Shown in pieces: positions 46,247 through 57,790 of a stretch of DNA of 64,000 nucleotides (position 1 is the stretch's first letter; every line of letters begins with the position of its first letter). The DNA lies in the NCBI GenBank assembly GCA_016584305.1, contig JACEEZ010002764.1:337335-401334 (forward strand), written 5' to 3'. The position numbers and the translations under genes were made by a program. The stretch is from Chionoecetes opilio (Eukaryota > Arthropoda > Malacostraca > Decapoda > Majidae). The notes beneath the pieces were generated by a model that saw nothing but the letters and a program-made list of their open reading frames with translations, was not told the origin of the DNA and made no database searches.

Positions 46247-46423
46247 ATTGGCGAAGATGTCAGTGGACGAAAAGTTGTCAAGACGAGCCCCGGTCAGCTG
46301 GTCGAGGAGGTGAACCTAAAATGGCTGCCAGGACAGGGTCGGGTATCTCGGCTTGAAAAGAGACGGAGTGTGTGACAATAACGTCACCGTCACTGTGTGT
46401 GCCTCAGAAAAGGCTGCTCCTGT

Positions 46424-46878
46424 CGGGCCCTTTGTTCCTGTCGGGCCCTTTGTTCCTGTCGGACCCTTAGTTCCAGCCGGGCCCTTTGTTCCTGTCGGCC
46501 TTTTGTATCCAGTCGGGCCCTTTGTTCCAGTCGGGCCCTTTGTTCCAGTCGGGCCCTTTGTTCCAGTCGGGCCCTTTGTTCCAGTCGGGCCCTTTGTTCC
46601 AGTCGGGCCCTTTGTTCCAGTCGGGCCCTTTGTTCCAGCCGGGCCCTTTGTTCCAGCCGGGCCCTTTGTAACCAGCCGGGCCCTTTGTAACCAGCCGGGC
46701 CCTTTGTAACCAGCCGGGCCCTTAGTTCCAGCCGGGCCCTTAGCTCCAGCCGGGCCCTTAGTTCCAGCCGGGCCCTTAGTTCCAGCCGGGCCCTTAGCTC
46801 CAGCCGGGCCCTTAATTCCAGCCGGGCCCTTAGCTCCAGCCGGGCCCTTAGCTCCAGCCGGGCCCTTAGCTCCAGCCG
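46424..46878. repeat. 18-bp minisatellite, about 25 copies
   Basis: The unit TTCCAGTCGGGCCCTTTG has blocks of variants (CCTGTC at the left, AACCAGCC in the middle, TTAGTTCCAGCC and TTAGCTCCAGCC at the right). As 18 is divisible by three, all frames stay open: GPFVPV on plus and LELRAR on minus. The variants are ordered in blocks, as expected from local tandem duplication. It resembles a collagen-like protein only by chance. Confidence 0.95.
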
Positions 46879-46885
46879 GTAAGCA

Positions 46886-47045
46886 GTAAGCAGTAAGCAG
46901 TAAGCAAAAAAAGGGGAAGGGGAGGGCGGAGTCGGAATCTTAAAATTTCCAGGAGTCGAGTTAGAATCGTAATTTTCTAAATCAGACTCGACACCCTCGG
47001 TCATTTTCCTTTTATTCCTATGTATATAGTACATTACACATTTAT
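46886..47045. repeat. GGAGTCGG-type dispersed repeat (copy 2)
   Basis: AAGCAGTAAGCAAAAAAAGG, then GGGCGGAGTCGGAATCT and GTTAGAATCGTAATTTTCTA through CCCTCGGTCATTTTCC matches 25995-26150 nearly base for base, apart from a missing CGGAGTCGACAC. It is placed directly at the end of the 18-bp minisatellite. Confidence 0.75.
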
Positions 47046-47400
47046 ATTAATTTTATTTGTAACTGTCAAATGTTAAATATTGTTTACAAATACATTTCCA
47101 CCCTTCCCATGTGCGATATAGAATTTCCTGAAGCCTGTTATCGACGCGCGTAGTGTTGTGTGTATGGCGGGAGTCCCGAGGGTCACGTCAAACCTAACGG
47201 GATGTCCTTGATACGAGGCCACCATGGATAATGCAGCCACACACGTGACTACTTGCATTTTATAGATTTCTGCCGCAATAACCCAGTCCATTAATGTCAG
47301 ATTTTGCATTTTCTTTTCCTAAATTTCAAATAAAGTTGCTGATTTGTTTTTTCAATGATATTTTACTTGATCTCTCAGTCTCTCTCAATGGGAGGAACCT

Positions 47401-47420
47401 GGGGGGGGGGGGGGGGGGGG
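47401..47420. repeat. G20 homopolymer
   Basis: Twenty consecutive G beside the inner border of the inverted LTR copy. It may be a sequencing or assembly artefact or a real G tract. It adjoins the point where similarity to the LTR ends. Confidence 0.9.
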
Positions 47421-47433
47421 CAATCAATATGTG

Positions 47434-47700
47434 TGTTCGCCCCTGGAACAGCTGGAGGGCAGGGGCGACCAGGCGAAGATGTGTTTTGGTGTTAGACGGC
47501 TCACGTACCAGCCGCCGGTCAGGTAGGGGATGTAAACACCATGGCCGCTCGTTCCAGACTGACTTTATTCACACTCGCGCCCAACACTACAATAACCCAA
47601 ATAGTGTGAACCAGGCCTAATCTTTCAAATAAAGCAAAGAAAAAATAAGTTAATTAAATAAACCCAAAAACCCAAAGGTACAAACATTCCATTCCCAACA
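47434..47700 (-). mobile_element. Inverted, 3'-truncated copy of the 45.9-kb LTR
   Basis: Reading minus from 47700 it matches the LTR from its TG start through CCTGGTTCACACTATTTGGG, GAGTGTGAATAAAGTCAGTC and CTGGAGGGCAGGGGCGACC-type sequence to CAGGGGCGAACA, then stops about 50 bp short of the LTR end. Identity is about 95% by eye. The opposed LTRs enclose 1.2 kb of minisatellite and unrelated repeat. Confidence 0.75.
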
Positions 47701-47994
47701 TTCTCCCCACCATAGGAGTATAATGAAATATATACTCCTATACCAACATAACTTGAAAACCCCACAATACATAAATACAGGCACAACACTTCAGCACACA
47801 AACACACAACAGATCGCCTCTGCTTGCCGCCAAATGATGACCTCTGTTTGCCACCAAAATGTCAGTACCAAAACAGGCACAAAAGACTACCAAACAGGCA
47901 CAACAGACCGCATCACAACAGACAGCACCACTGGGCCACTCCTACGTCTTTCTTCCTTTCTCTTTCATTCTCTCTTTCATTTTCATTCTCTCTT

Positions 47995-48607
47995 TCATTT
48001 TCACTCTACTATGGAAGCGCTTATTTCCTTAGATTCATCCATATGCGGGGCATTCGCCTCTCGACAACACCATGTGACCATCTTTTTCGACCTTGAAAAG
48101 GCTTACGACACGGCTTGGAGACACGGTATATTGCAATCTCTGTACGAGTTCGGGCTAAGAGGTCGTTTGCCTGTGTTCCTCCAGAGTTTCCTAGCCAACC
48201 GGGTTCTTAGAGTTCGAGTTGGCAACATACTGTCTTCTGAACACCCGCTTCCAGGTGGCATCCCCCAAGGTAGCGTCTTGAGTGTAGCTCTGTTCGCTGT
48301 GGCCATCAATGGTATTGTTGATGTACTGCCTGAGGGGATTGTTAGTACATTATACGTGGATGATTTATCTATCTCTTTTGCTGCTTCCAGGATGTCGGTT
48401 GCAGAGAGAAGACTTCAACTTGCTTTTTATAAAGTTTGTAAATGGACGACGAATCGGGGCTTCCGGTTTTCTCCAACGAAGCTGTACGGTTTTTTTTTTG
48501 AAAGAACCCTTTGGGATTCATCCCGACCCAACCTGTATTTTTACGGGAAGGGGTTTTACCATTTTAGGGAAGAGCCCCGGGTTTTTTTTGGGACAAATTT
48601 TTTTTGA
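47995..48607 (+). pseudogene. I-like LINE reverse transcriptase domain
   Basis: The frame reads STMEALISLDSSICGAFASR, then VTIFFDLEKAYDTAWRHGIL (RT block with the first catalytic Asp), ANRVLRVRVGNILSSEHPLP, GGIPQGSVLSVALFAVAING and VSTLYVDDLSISFA (the catalytic Tyr-x-Asp-Asp box). It then passes into a smeared region at about 48485 where the frame loses similarity. The domain performs target-primed reverse transcription. The upstream 300 residues of the open frame are not LINE-like (TC-rich leader), so the copy is 5'-truncated at about 47990. The RNase H end of the same copy lies at 49.2-50.3 kb. Confidence 0.8.
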
Positions 48608-49199
48608 AAATAGACTGACTTTGGTTACCTCCCCTTTCGTGCTCTCAAGCCCCCCGGGTCTCCGGACCGGGTTTCTACGGAAAGCCCCCTCTCGCACACC
48701 GCGGGGGGGGGCTGATCGCGCTCCCACTCCTCTATTTTTCCCCGGGCTCACTTATCCTTTGGGAAGCTTAATATGGATTGAAGTGGAAACTCCTTTTCCC
48801 CACCCCCTCACGGGCGGATGCGGGGTTCGGTACATCATCTGGGGGTCCGCCCTGGGGCCCCCCGGGGGGCGTTAAATTTCCTCTTCCCATCCCAATTTTA
48901 TTGGTGATTGCGGGTGTCCCCCCCTTAGATTTTTCAACGCCAGCCCCCTCATGTTAAGATTTGGTATCGCCCCAAAACGCCTCCCTGACCCCAATAGTTT
49001 GCCGGGGCTGTGTCTTGTGATTCGGATCGAACTTTACCATAAAGCGAAAGAAGGGGCCCTTCCCAAAAAGGCCCCTTTGGGGTTTTCCGGGTTTAAAAAA
49101 GCTTTTATGGAGATGTTTCCCTTTCCCTGTTTTAAACGGATTTTGCCCGCAAAGACCTACGAGATTTTGGTCCTGGCTTCTCCCAGAAGTGCCCCTTCT

Positions 49200-50330
49200 G
49201 AAAAAAGCCTTCCGCTTTTAAAAAAGGGTCTTTACCTCCTCAGGTTGAGCGGGCCCAGTTTTTAACCCACTTTTGCACACAACAGGGTTTTCTGTTCCTT
49301 GCTTTACTGATGGTTCCAAATCAGCCAAGGATTTGGATACGGTGTGTATTCCCATCTTTAACAGCGGCGTCACCCTTTCCCCAAAGTTTCATCTTTTTTT
49401 TAAAAGGGCGGAAATAATTTGCTTTTTTAATTGCTCTTTGGCCCTTTTTCTTACTTTTCCCGGATGACTTTTTTACAATTTTTAGTGTTCTTGAAAGGGG
49501 CTCTTAAATCACTTTTTTAATTTTAACTCTCCCCTCCGCGGGTCAATGCCATCCGGGAAAGGCTTTATTTTGTTTAAGGCGGGGCCCGGACGGCCCGTTT
49601 TTTGTTGGGTCCCGGGCACATGTGGTGTTCCCGGGGTAAGGGAGGAAGCTGATCCCTTTGGGCAAAAGCTGCAGCTAAAGACCAGCTCTATCACATTTGA
49701 AAGTCCCGGCTACGGACCTACCTCGGCAATCCAAAAACCCAATTTTCACCCCATTTTGGCAGGAACTTTTGGATTAATATAGGGCAAAAAAAACTACCCC
49801 ACCACCCGCCAAAGGGGTCGAGGCTGGAGCTACTGTGGTCTCCCCCGGGAAGGGGAGCCCTGCCTTGGCACCTTTGCGTATTGGTCCCCCTTTTATGACA
49901 CAGGGGTTTTCCTCATGGGGGGGCCCCCCTCCTTACTGTGATGATTGTTTGGCCCCCCTTTAACTGTGGGGCCCATTTTGCTGGTCGAGTGCCCCTGGGT
50001 CTTGGGGCCCTACGTGACCCTTTTTTTGTCCCGGTGTGGGGGGTCGGACTTTCCTACCGTCTCTCCCTGGCATTGGGAGAGAGGTTTTTTCTCCCCGGGG
50101 ACGGGTTCTTCCCTTTGTATTGAGAGGGCTGGCCTTCTCAAAAAGGGTTATGAGTTTTTTTAATTTCACTTTTTTATTGTTTTTAATGTACATTTTTTCT
50201 TATATGTATTTTTTTTTTTAAATATGGGGGGGGATTCTATTTTAAATTTTTTGGGTTTTTTAATATTATTTTTTAATGTATATTACGTAAGCGGGCGTCA
50301 TAACTCCGTAGTTGCGGCCCCTTAAAACTA
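49200..50330 (+). pseudogene. Degraded I-like LINE RNase H and 3' end
   Basis: AAAGCCTTCCGCTTTTAAAA, ACTGATGGTTCCAAATCAGC, CTTACTGTGATGATTGTTTG and GTCTCTCCCTGGCATTGGGA can be followed in order as in the copies at 16.6 and 31.7 kb, down to the 3' end TAGTTGCGGCCCCTTAAAAC at about 50330. Together with the RT at 48.0 kb it forms the longest copy of this LINE in the window (about 2.3 kb). Confidence 0.75.
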
Positions 50331-50459
50331 ATTTCTCTCCTCTCTCTCTTCCTCTCTCCCCTTCTCCCCCCTTTCTCTCTCTCTCTCCTCTCATCCTCTC
50401 TCTCTCTCTCTCCCCTTTTCCCTTCTCTTCATCTCTCTCTCTCTCTCTCTCCTCTCTCA

Positions 50460-50656
50460 TCAAGAAAAACCTTTCCAAACCCCCCTAAAATTCACTATGG
50501 AGAAAAGGGAAAAAATTTTACCTCACTTTGAAAAAATAAAATTCCCGTCCCATGGGGCCCGTGCAAAAAAGGCCCTAAAACGTCTTTTAAAAGGGGCCCC
50601 CCCTTCCCACAAAACTCCTACCTTAAGGTGGGGAAATGTTTTTGTAAGTGCCGAAG

Positions 50657-50696
<40 letters not shown>

Positions 50697-51735
50697 AGAG
50701 AGAGGGGAGAGGAGAGAGAGAGGGGGGAGAGAGAGAGAGAGAGGGGAAATAAAATCCTTTGGGGAAAATTAACGTTTTTTTGCATTTGCCCGGGGCCGCT
50801 CATTATCCCCGCGGAGGGGTTTCTTTGGGCCCCCACTAATGGGTCCCCCCAAGCAACCATTGTTTGTGTCACGGGCGTTATTCCCCATTGACCCTTGTGT
50901 AGGGCCCAAAGTTTTATTCTCTGTTCCCCTGCAGATAGATCGCTAACGGGATTAGAAATGGCCGATCAACAGCAATCGAGAAATTGATGTCCGCGTTAAA
51001 AACCCCTTTTAAACGCCCTGATCTTTCCTTTGCTATATAAAATCGCCCTGTTGTTAGCCATAAAATAACAAAAAGAAACTAACTATACCAAACCCTTAAT
51101 GGAAAAGGGAAAAAATCAGGTCATATCTATAAAAATTAATTGTATTCATTAAAATCGTCTAGTGGACCAAATTTCCCCAATTTTGGAAAATTACTTTTTC
51201 GGGGTTCTAAAGGGGTTAAGGGGAATTTCCCTGTTTCGATTTAAATAAATTTTCCATATGACTGTATTTATTTCACTCCTCATGCCCATGATGTTCGGGG
51301 AATAAAATAGCGATGAGTGGAAGGCAATTTTATCACGAAATTTAAATATAAATCACTACGTTTCCGTAGAACATAAAAAAAAATGACAGTGATTGAAAGT
51401 AATGGGTATCATTTTAAATTTACCATATGCATCATGGGCCGAAAAAGGGGAAACTAAAACCCCAAAATCTTTTCCCTCATGCAGATGGAATGGGAAAAGG
51501 GCCATTTCCCCAAAAAATTTTATGATTTAAATTTTACATCAATCCCGGGTCGGGGTATTTCATTAATTTCACATAATAATCCAGATACATATTGCCCCAA
51601 ATTTTTACCTAACGGGCCATGCGAACATCTTTTCATCTTATCCATGCGTGGGGTAATCAGTATTGCCCCAAAAAGATAAAAAAGTCAACCGCATTTAAAA
51701 AAGGGACGCAGAGGAAGCTTTAACCCCCTTTTTAC
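50460..51735. repeat. Degraded paralogue of 42.6-44.2 kb lacking the Helitron
   Basis: Shared blocks in the same order include AAATTCACTATGGAG, CCGCTCATTATCCCCGC, TTATTCTCTGTTC-CTGCAG, GATGTTCGG-GAATAAAA and GTGGAAGGCAAT. After TTCACATAATAATCCA it passes directly to GATACATATTGCCCCAAATT and CCATGCGAACATCTT, which flank the TA tract and Helitron F at the clean locus. It has an extra GA tract (50658-50745) and AT-rich insert (51000-51240). Confidence 0.7.
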
Positions 51736-52629
51736 CCCCCGGGAAAGTAAAATTTTTTATTTTTTAATTGCATAGGAAGATAGTGACGCAAAATGAAAAG
51801 GAGGAGAGCGATAGTACCAACAAAATAGTGAAACGATAAAATTACGCGACTGGAAAAAAAAGGGGGGAAATTGGCCCAAGGGAAAAAAACCCGGTGTGGG
51901 AAACTGAAAAGGAACTAAATGAGATATGGAACGGAAAACTGAAAACATTCACTTGAATAAAAAAAGCAATAAAAAACTATAAACGGGACCAAAATATAAC
52001 CAATGGGAATTATTTTTGGGAAAAAAAACCCAAAAGGGAGGCTCGTGAAATACAAAGAAACTGCAAACCAAAAAAGAAAAAAAAGAAAAAAAATTCGTAA
52101 AAGAAGATAATTCCAAAATAAAACAAAAACAATATTATAAAATACTTAAAAACAGTCATCAATTTGGGGGCAGGGGTGCCACCCGTTTTTGGGTTTTTTG
52201 GGGCCCTGGTTTTTTTGGGGAAATTTATCCTTTCCCTTGTGATTTTTTTTTTGTCATCTTGGGACTTTTTTTTAGGGATTATTCAAGTATTTCCCAGTAG
52301 TTTTTTCTCAAGGTAAGAAGTGTACTGTATTTAGGGGTTTTAGTTTTTATTTTTTTTTTTTTTCTTTTTTTCAAAAACCTTGGGATATTTTTTTTCTATC
52401 TTGGGATTTTTTTTGGGGGGCAGTCCCCTTTGGGGTTTTATGAAAAAATTTAAATGGTTTCCTGTTTGGGATTTTGGGGGCGTGCCTGCCCAGGAAAACA
52501 AAGTGGAAAGGGGGGGCAAAGGCCAGAAAAACACTTTTTCCTCCCCGTCACCCCGGGGTCCCCAAAATTTGAATGTTTTTTTTTAGCGTGGGGCCGCCCG
52601 GCCCCCGGGTTCCGCGGCCCTAACAGGTT

Positions 52630-52905
52630 AAGGACGGTGATCTATAAATACCCCCAAAATAGCTATAGATACCTTATTTTTCCTTTTAGGTCTCCATATA
52701 GCTTTTATATAAAACCCCTATAGCTATTGGGACTCCATAAAAGCTATAGATACCCCTATAGCTATAATACCCCATTTAGCCCCCATAGATACCCCCTATA
52801 AGTTTTAGAAAATACCCTATAACTATAGATACCCAATATGCTACAAAATACCTTATATAGCTATATATACCTTATTAAAGTATCCATATGAGCCCCTAGA
52901 TTCCT
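52630..52905. repeat. AT-rich imperfect tandem repeat (TATAGCTATAGATACC)
   Basis: About 12-15 degenerate units of CCCCTATAGCTATAGATA. It lies in the smeared block, so the true unit may be cleaner. The surrounding 51.7-54.4 kb has no supported gene. Confidence 0.7.
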
Positions 52906-54404
52906 CCTATATTTCCCCGCCGCTGGGCAGGGAGGGAGTCCTGTTTTTGTTATTTTTTTGGGGGCCCACGGAGGCTGACGCTGAATTGAAAAATTTAAGG
53001 GACTAACGTGTTTTTTGTTTTTTCTTTTAACCCCCCTTTTTTTTTAAGGATCTTTGGACGTTTTGCTTCGACTTGGATAGTTTTTTTCCCTTTTCTCACA
53101 GGCAATACATATTTCACATGGAAAAACAATTAACCCTTTTAATCAAACAAAAAAAAAAAATGCACTTTTTTCTGCCGTTTTAAATAAATTTCAGAAATAC
53201 TTTACAACAGTTTCAGATTTTTGGTCCCCCGGTTTTTGGGGTGGGAAGGTGGGGTGGTGATTATAATTACTTCGTGTCGATGGAAATTGAGTCCCAAATT
53301 TTAAGCTAAGCATCAACTCTTTCCAAAACCGGGGCATCAAAAAGGAAAAATACCAGTAACTACCTCGTGTAGGTCCCCGGGCCCCATTGTAGCTTCCCCT
53401 TTTTTTTTTATGTTCTTATGATTTATAATTTTTTTTTGGGTTTTCGGTATTTTTCCCCCTGAAGCCACCCAACCCGTTGCCTGAAACCCAAACACAATTT
53501 TTCACCCCCCTTTGTTTAGCAAACTCTCCGGGCCTTCGCCCCTTCCTCCTTGTAAATTTTTTTTTCAAATTTTTTGTTCTTTCAATTCTCTGTAATTTGC
53601 CTTATTTTTAGAGTCTCCATTCCATAAGTCATCCATTTAAGGTCAATGGGAGGTTTTTAAAAATTTAAATGCCAATAAGCAAAAAAAAACCTAAATTTTA
53701 GTAAGGCCATTATGCAGGGTTAGGAAGACACCTGGATTTTATTAAAAAGAGGTGGGGATTTAAGGGAAAAATTTTTCCCCCGGTAAGGTTTTCCCAAAGG
53801 GCAGGGGGGGTGACAGCTGTTTTAAAGGGCCCAAAAAATGAAGGGTTAGGAAACACCGGGGGGAATTAGCGAGATTTGGATAAAAGGGAAAGTTTTAAGG
53901 CCAGCGCAGTTAAACTGAAAGGGGGGGTCGAAGCGGGGGGGGATTAAAATCTTATTTCTTTAAAGGATTTAATTGACGGAAAAGAAAAAAAAATATTCCT
54001 TATAGGGGAAAAAAGAAACAAAAAAGAGTGACCCCAAAAAAGGATGCCTCTAAATTTAAAAAAACAACATTTGGAAATAAAAAAAAACCTGTATTTAAAT
54101 TCAAAGGGAGGACAAAGGGAAGCAAAAAACAGTATAAAGTGATGGCGAGGACAGTGAAGAAAATTTCCCCGAGTACTAGGAACCCAAATTTTGAGAATTT
54201 TAAAATAGCAGGACAGGCGAAAAGTGACCCCCAAGGGGGTTTTTATCAGTATTTTAAAACCAAGCAAAGGGGAATTTTGGGGCCGTTTAAGGTTTAGGGG
54301 CAGGGTGATTTTTTAAATACGGACGAAGATATGTGTAAAAGTCTAAAAGTTATTTCTTAAATGTTTTTTAAATTTAGGGGGATTTCACAGAAAAAAACCT
54401 GAAA

Positions 54405-56660
54405 ATGAACCCGATTTTCAAAGGAAGCAAATCAATCATTTGGGGGCATAAACCCCGGGGGGGGCGTCGCCCCCGGCCCACCCTACACCCACTCCCGGGG
54501 GTCAACCCCGGCGAGTTTTTCCCATTGGGGGCCCCCTTTCCCTACCAAGCATCTCGACAAAAAACTCAACTTGCCCCAGCCACGAGCCCCTTTTGGGCGC
54601 CCCCTTGGCCTCCTCCACGGGGCCCGGGTTGTCTTTTTTACAGATACAAAAACCCCATGGGAAGGATTTGGGTTCAGGGTTTGCGTGCCCAAGCCCCTAT
54701 AGCCCCAAATTGGCGCTGACGGACCCATGCAGGGGAATGGGGCCCCGATTCAGTCTCACGGGGCAAAACACTGATTTGATACGTAATCATCCCGCGATAC
54801 CCCATGATTTTGCAAGACACTTTAAAATTTCCAAAAAGGGATTGATTCGTCTCTTTAAAAAACACTATTTAGGGGGTTTATGTCTCAAAAACCAAAAGAG
54901 TAAAAAACAGGGATCACAAGCGACTTGAAGATTTGGATCTTGTCCTCCTGCACGGTATCCGACAACCCCAAAAACTCTCCTGAAACGAGTCCAAACACCG
55001 TGGGCCCATGCCAAAACCGCCGTAAAAATTCTTAAAGTGACCCCCGAAAAAACCCTCATTTGGACCAACATTATGCTTGCATTATCTTTGCATTTTCGCT
55101 TAAACCCAAAGGGATGTAAAAAATTTTCCCAAAATTTTTCAATGTTTCCCTCGCCACACGCATGCACAGACTGTACTGCTTCATCTAGTAAGTCTCCAAA
55201 CACCTGGACCTTGGTCTTGAGCCAGGAGACCTCAAGTCCCAAAGGCTTTGCCTCCTCGTGCAGCGCCTCGAGAGCCATCACCAGGACCTCCAGCGACTCA
55301 GCAAAGATTACTGCATCATCGGCAAAAACAAGATCAGTGATCTTGGTGTTGCCGACGGATGCTCCACAATCACTTTGATCTACAACCTTGTCCAATACCC
55401 AGTCCATACAAGCGTTGAAAAGTGATGGGGCAAGGACGCACCCTTGCCTCACTCCTGTATTCAATGGAAAGAAGCCGGATACACCTGCCCCACACTTCAC
55501 AGCACTCTCAGTCCCAGAATACAGACCAGTTATCAAACCAATAGTCCTTGCAGGAATTCCGCGAAGTCGCAGAAGATCCCGGAGTGACTCACGATGCACT
55601 GAGTCAAACGCCTTTTTGAGATCAACATAGGCTGCAGCATCCCCTGTCGAAACTCACGTCGGCGTTCCACCAGGACGAAGCGCTAGGATACGGTCCGTTG
55701 TGGACTTACCAGGCGTGAACCCAGACTGCTGAGGTCTCTGATGCTCACCAGATGCTGCGATTCGTGTCAGCAATAGATGGGCAAGCACCTTGCCTGGTAC
55801 GCTGAACAGTGTAATACCGCGTAATTGTTGCAGTCCTTGACGGTCCCCTTTCCCTTTCAGATAGGGACGACCAGCCCCCTTTTCCAGTCAGGAGGAATGG
55901 TACCTGATTGCCACACGCAGTCAGGACAGCATGCAACCCGCGATCATGGCCTCACCCCCAGCTTTGAGAGCTCCGCACTGATATTACAAACACCAGCTGC
56001 CTTTCCACCCCTCAACTTTGCTACAGCCTCTCTGACTTCGTCAAGAGAGGGTGCGGTTTCGTCAATGGAGGATCGGCATCCACTGCCTGTAACCCAGTGG
56101 TTGAAGCTGCTCAGTTGGAGGGTCCACCGTGAACAACTGCCCAAAGTACTCGGCCCAACGAGCCATCTGCCCATCCATGTCCGACACGAGGCGCCCAATC
56201 TGCTGTTCGAATAGCACTCGCCCGAGAAGGAGAACTTGGACGGAGCTTCTTCAGGCTCGGTAGGCGGGTCGGAGGTCATTAGCGTTCAAATGACCCTTGA
56301 CATCCTCAGCGAGACTCCTGACATACCTCTCCTTGTCTCTCCTCAGGAGGGTTCTAGTCCGGCGTGACAGAGCCCTGTGCTGGTCCTGGTTCCCAGCCAG
56401 CCTGGCAGCGCGACTCTCCTCGATTTTCTCCAGCGTCTCCGTCGAGACAAAACCACGCCTTGACCTCGGGCGCTCCCCAATACACTCCTTGGCAGCCTGT
56501 AGAGTTTCACGTTTGAAGGTATCCCACAGTTCTACAGGTCCCCGAGAGCACCGAGCACATCAAACCGATTTGAGACTGCCACCGCATACTCATGAGCACA
56601 TGTCAAGTCCTTCAGTTTCTCAAGATGAAACACGTATGGTTACCTCTGAGATTCTTCTGG
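54405..56660 (-). pseudogene. LINE pol (endonuclease-RT type), central and C-terminal parts
   Basis: Minus-strand order: NRFDVLGALGDLVELWDTFK and FVSTETLEKIEESRAARLAG (56.4-56.6 kb), then LRRDKERYVRSLAEDVKGHL. LDEVREAVAKLRGGKAAGVC comes next (about 56.0 kb), followed by the RT with NTGVRQGCVLAPSLFNACMD and TDLVFADDAVIFAES (Phe-Ala-Asp-Asp box, about 55.3 kb), LGLEVSWLKTKVQVFGD, and a C-terminal block near 54.6 kb. It is broken by frameshifts at about 55.7 and 56.2 kb and by the smeared zone below 55.19 kb. The family is a widespread invertebrate LINE; I am unsure whether it is RTE-like or L2/CR1-like. Confidence 0.8.
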
Positions 56661-56719
56661 ACTTGACATGAAGCTTAAGTGTAGCAACAACAATCTGTGA
56701 TCTGTTCCAAAGAAAGTGA

Positions 56720-57400
56720 CGAGAAAACTCAAGATATTGTGATAACTACGGAAATGGTGGAAGAGGGTATAGATAAAATGAAGAATTTTAAATCACCAGG
56801 ACCAGATGAAGTGTATCCCAGGGTATTAAGGAATGCAAGGAGTTGTTTAGTGAGTCGTTAGTGCACATTTTTAGGAAATCGGTTGAGATAGGCGATGTGC
56901 CATTATTGTGGAGGAAAGGAAATGTTGTTCCCATATTTAAGAAGGGAGACAGAGGACTAAAGTCAAATTATCGACCCGTAAGTCTAACGTCAGTGGTAGG
57001 TAAATTATTGGAATCCATTATTGCAAAACACTTTAGAGAGCACTTAGATAAACATAGTTTGATCAATGATTCACAACATGGATTCACCAAGGTAGGTCAT
57101 GTCTCACCAATTTATTGAGTTTTTATAGGAAAGTTTATGAGACGGCAGATAATGATAAGGATTAGAAAAAATTAAAGTGGACTTTAGTAAGGCATTTGAC
57201 AAAGTACCACACGAGAGACTCTTAAATAAGGTTAAGGCTTATGGAATAGATGGGAAGGTTCTTCGTTGGATCAGAGCTTGGCTAAGTAATAGGCAACAAA
57301 GGGTTACAATTAATGGTTCTAAATCTGAATGGGGGCAGGTAACGAGTGGAGTTCCATAAGGGTCTGCTTTGGGTCCATTACTATTTTTGATTTACTCTTT
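56720..57400 (+). pseudogene. CR1/Jockey-like LINE RT fragment
   Basis: Plus-strand pieces in three frames are KSPGPDEVYPRVL-type sequence at about 56800, SESLVHIFRKSVEIGDVPLL and VVPIFKKGDRGLKSNYRPVS, SQHGFTKVGHV, then VDFSKAFDKVPHERLLNKVK (first catalytic Asp region) and RVTINGSKSEWGQVTSGVP, stopping just before the PQGSVLGP motif, which is present as GSALGPLLFLIYS after a stop. Both ends are truncated at about 56720 and 57400. It is divergent from, and in opposite orientation to, the neighbouring LINE. Confidence 0.8.
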
Positions 57401-57674
57401 AGCGCGGCTCGTGAGAAAGCTTAGGTGTAATTCCTGACACTCCAGTGTGTACACAATACGTTGCTGTGGAAATAGTGGCTGCTGTTATAAATCCATGAAA
57501 AATTGCTTCAACCTGTAAATTTCTTAAGGAAAGTGACCCATGTATTCTTTAGTACTGGTATGCTGCTGAGTTTGGCTGGTCTACTCTACGCTGAGATACG
57601 CGAACAAGGCTTAGATAAATCCATGATGTAAGTAAGTTAGCTAACGTGTAATACTAAGACTAAGAACTAAACAC

Positions 57675-57790
57675 TAAGAACATAAGAGAAAATAAGGAAG
57701 CCACAAGAGGTAGTTCCTGTTACTTAATACTACCTACATCCACCTTTCATCCCCATCCATGAAATTATCCAGCCTCCTTTTAAAGCTCCT
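57675..57790. repeat. Dispersed AAGAACATAAG repeat fragment (copy 1)
   Basis: AAGAACATAAGAGAAAATAA followed by GGAAGCCACAAGAGG matches 62355-62390. I recall similar AACATAAG...GGAAGCTGCAAGAGGCC sequences as abundant CR1/SINE-type repeats in decapods. The rest of 57.4-58.8 kb has no supported gene. Confidence 0.55.

Larger units (their letters stand above)
48485..55185. other. Homopolymer-smeared, low-fidelity sequence block
   Basis: Throughout this block, known sequences appear with runs of G, C, A or T in place of mixed bases. Examples are the LINE RNase H end (49.2-50.3 kb against 31.7-32.8 kb), the 42.6-44.2-kb paralogue (50.5-51.7 kb) and the LINE RT (54.9-55.18 kb). Comparable copies elsewhere are clean. 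At about 55185 the LINE becomes regular again within a single element. This pattern looks like uncorrected reads, not mutation. ORFs within it are unreliable. Confidence 0.65.

Noticed and set aside
46353..47034. Collagen-like GPFVPV or LELRAR repeat proteins on both strands
   Set aside because: The 18-bp minisatellite keeps all frames open by length; no signal peptide, splice site or conserved flank is present.
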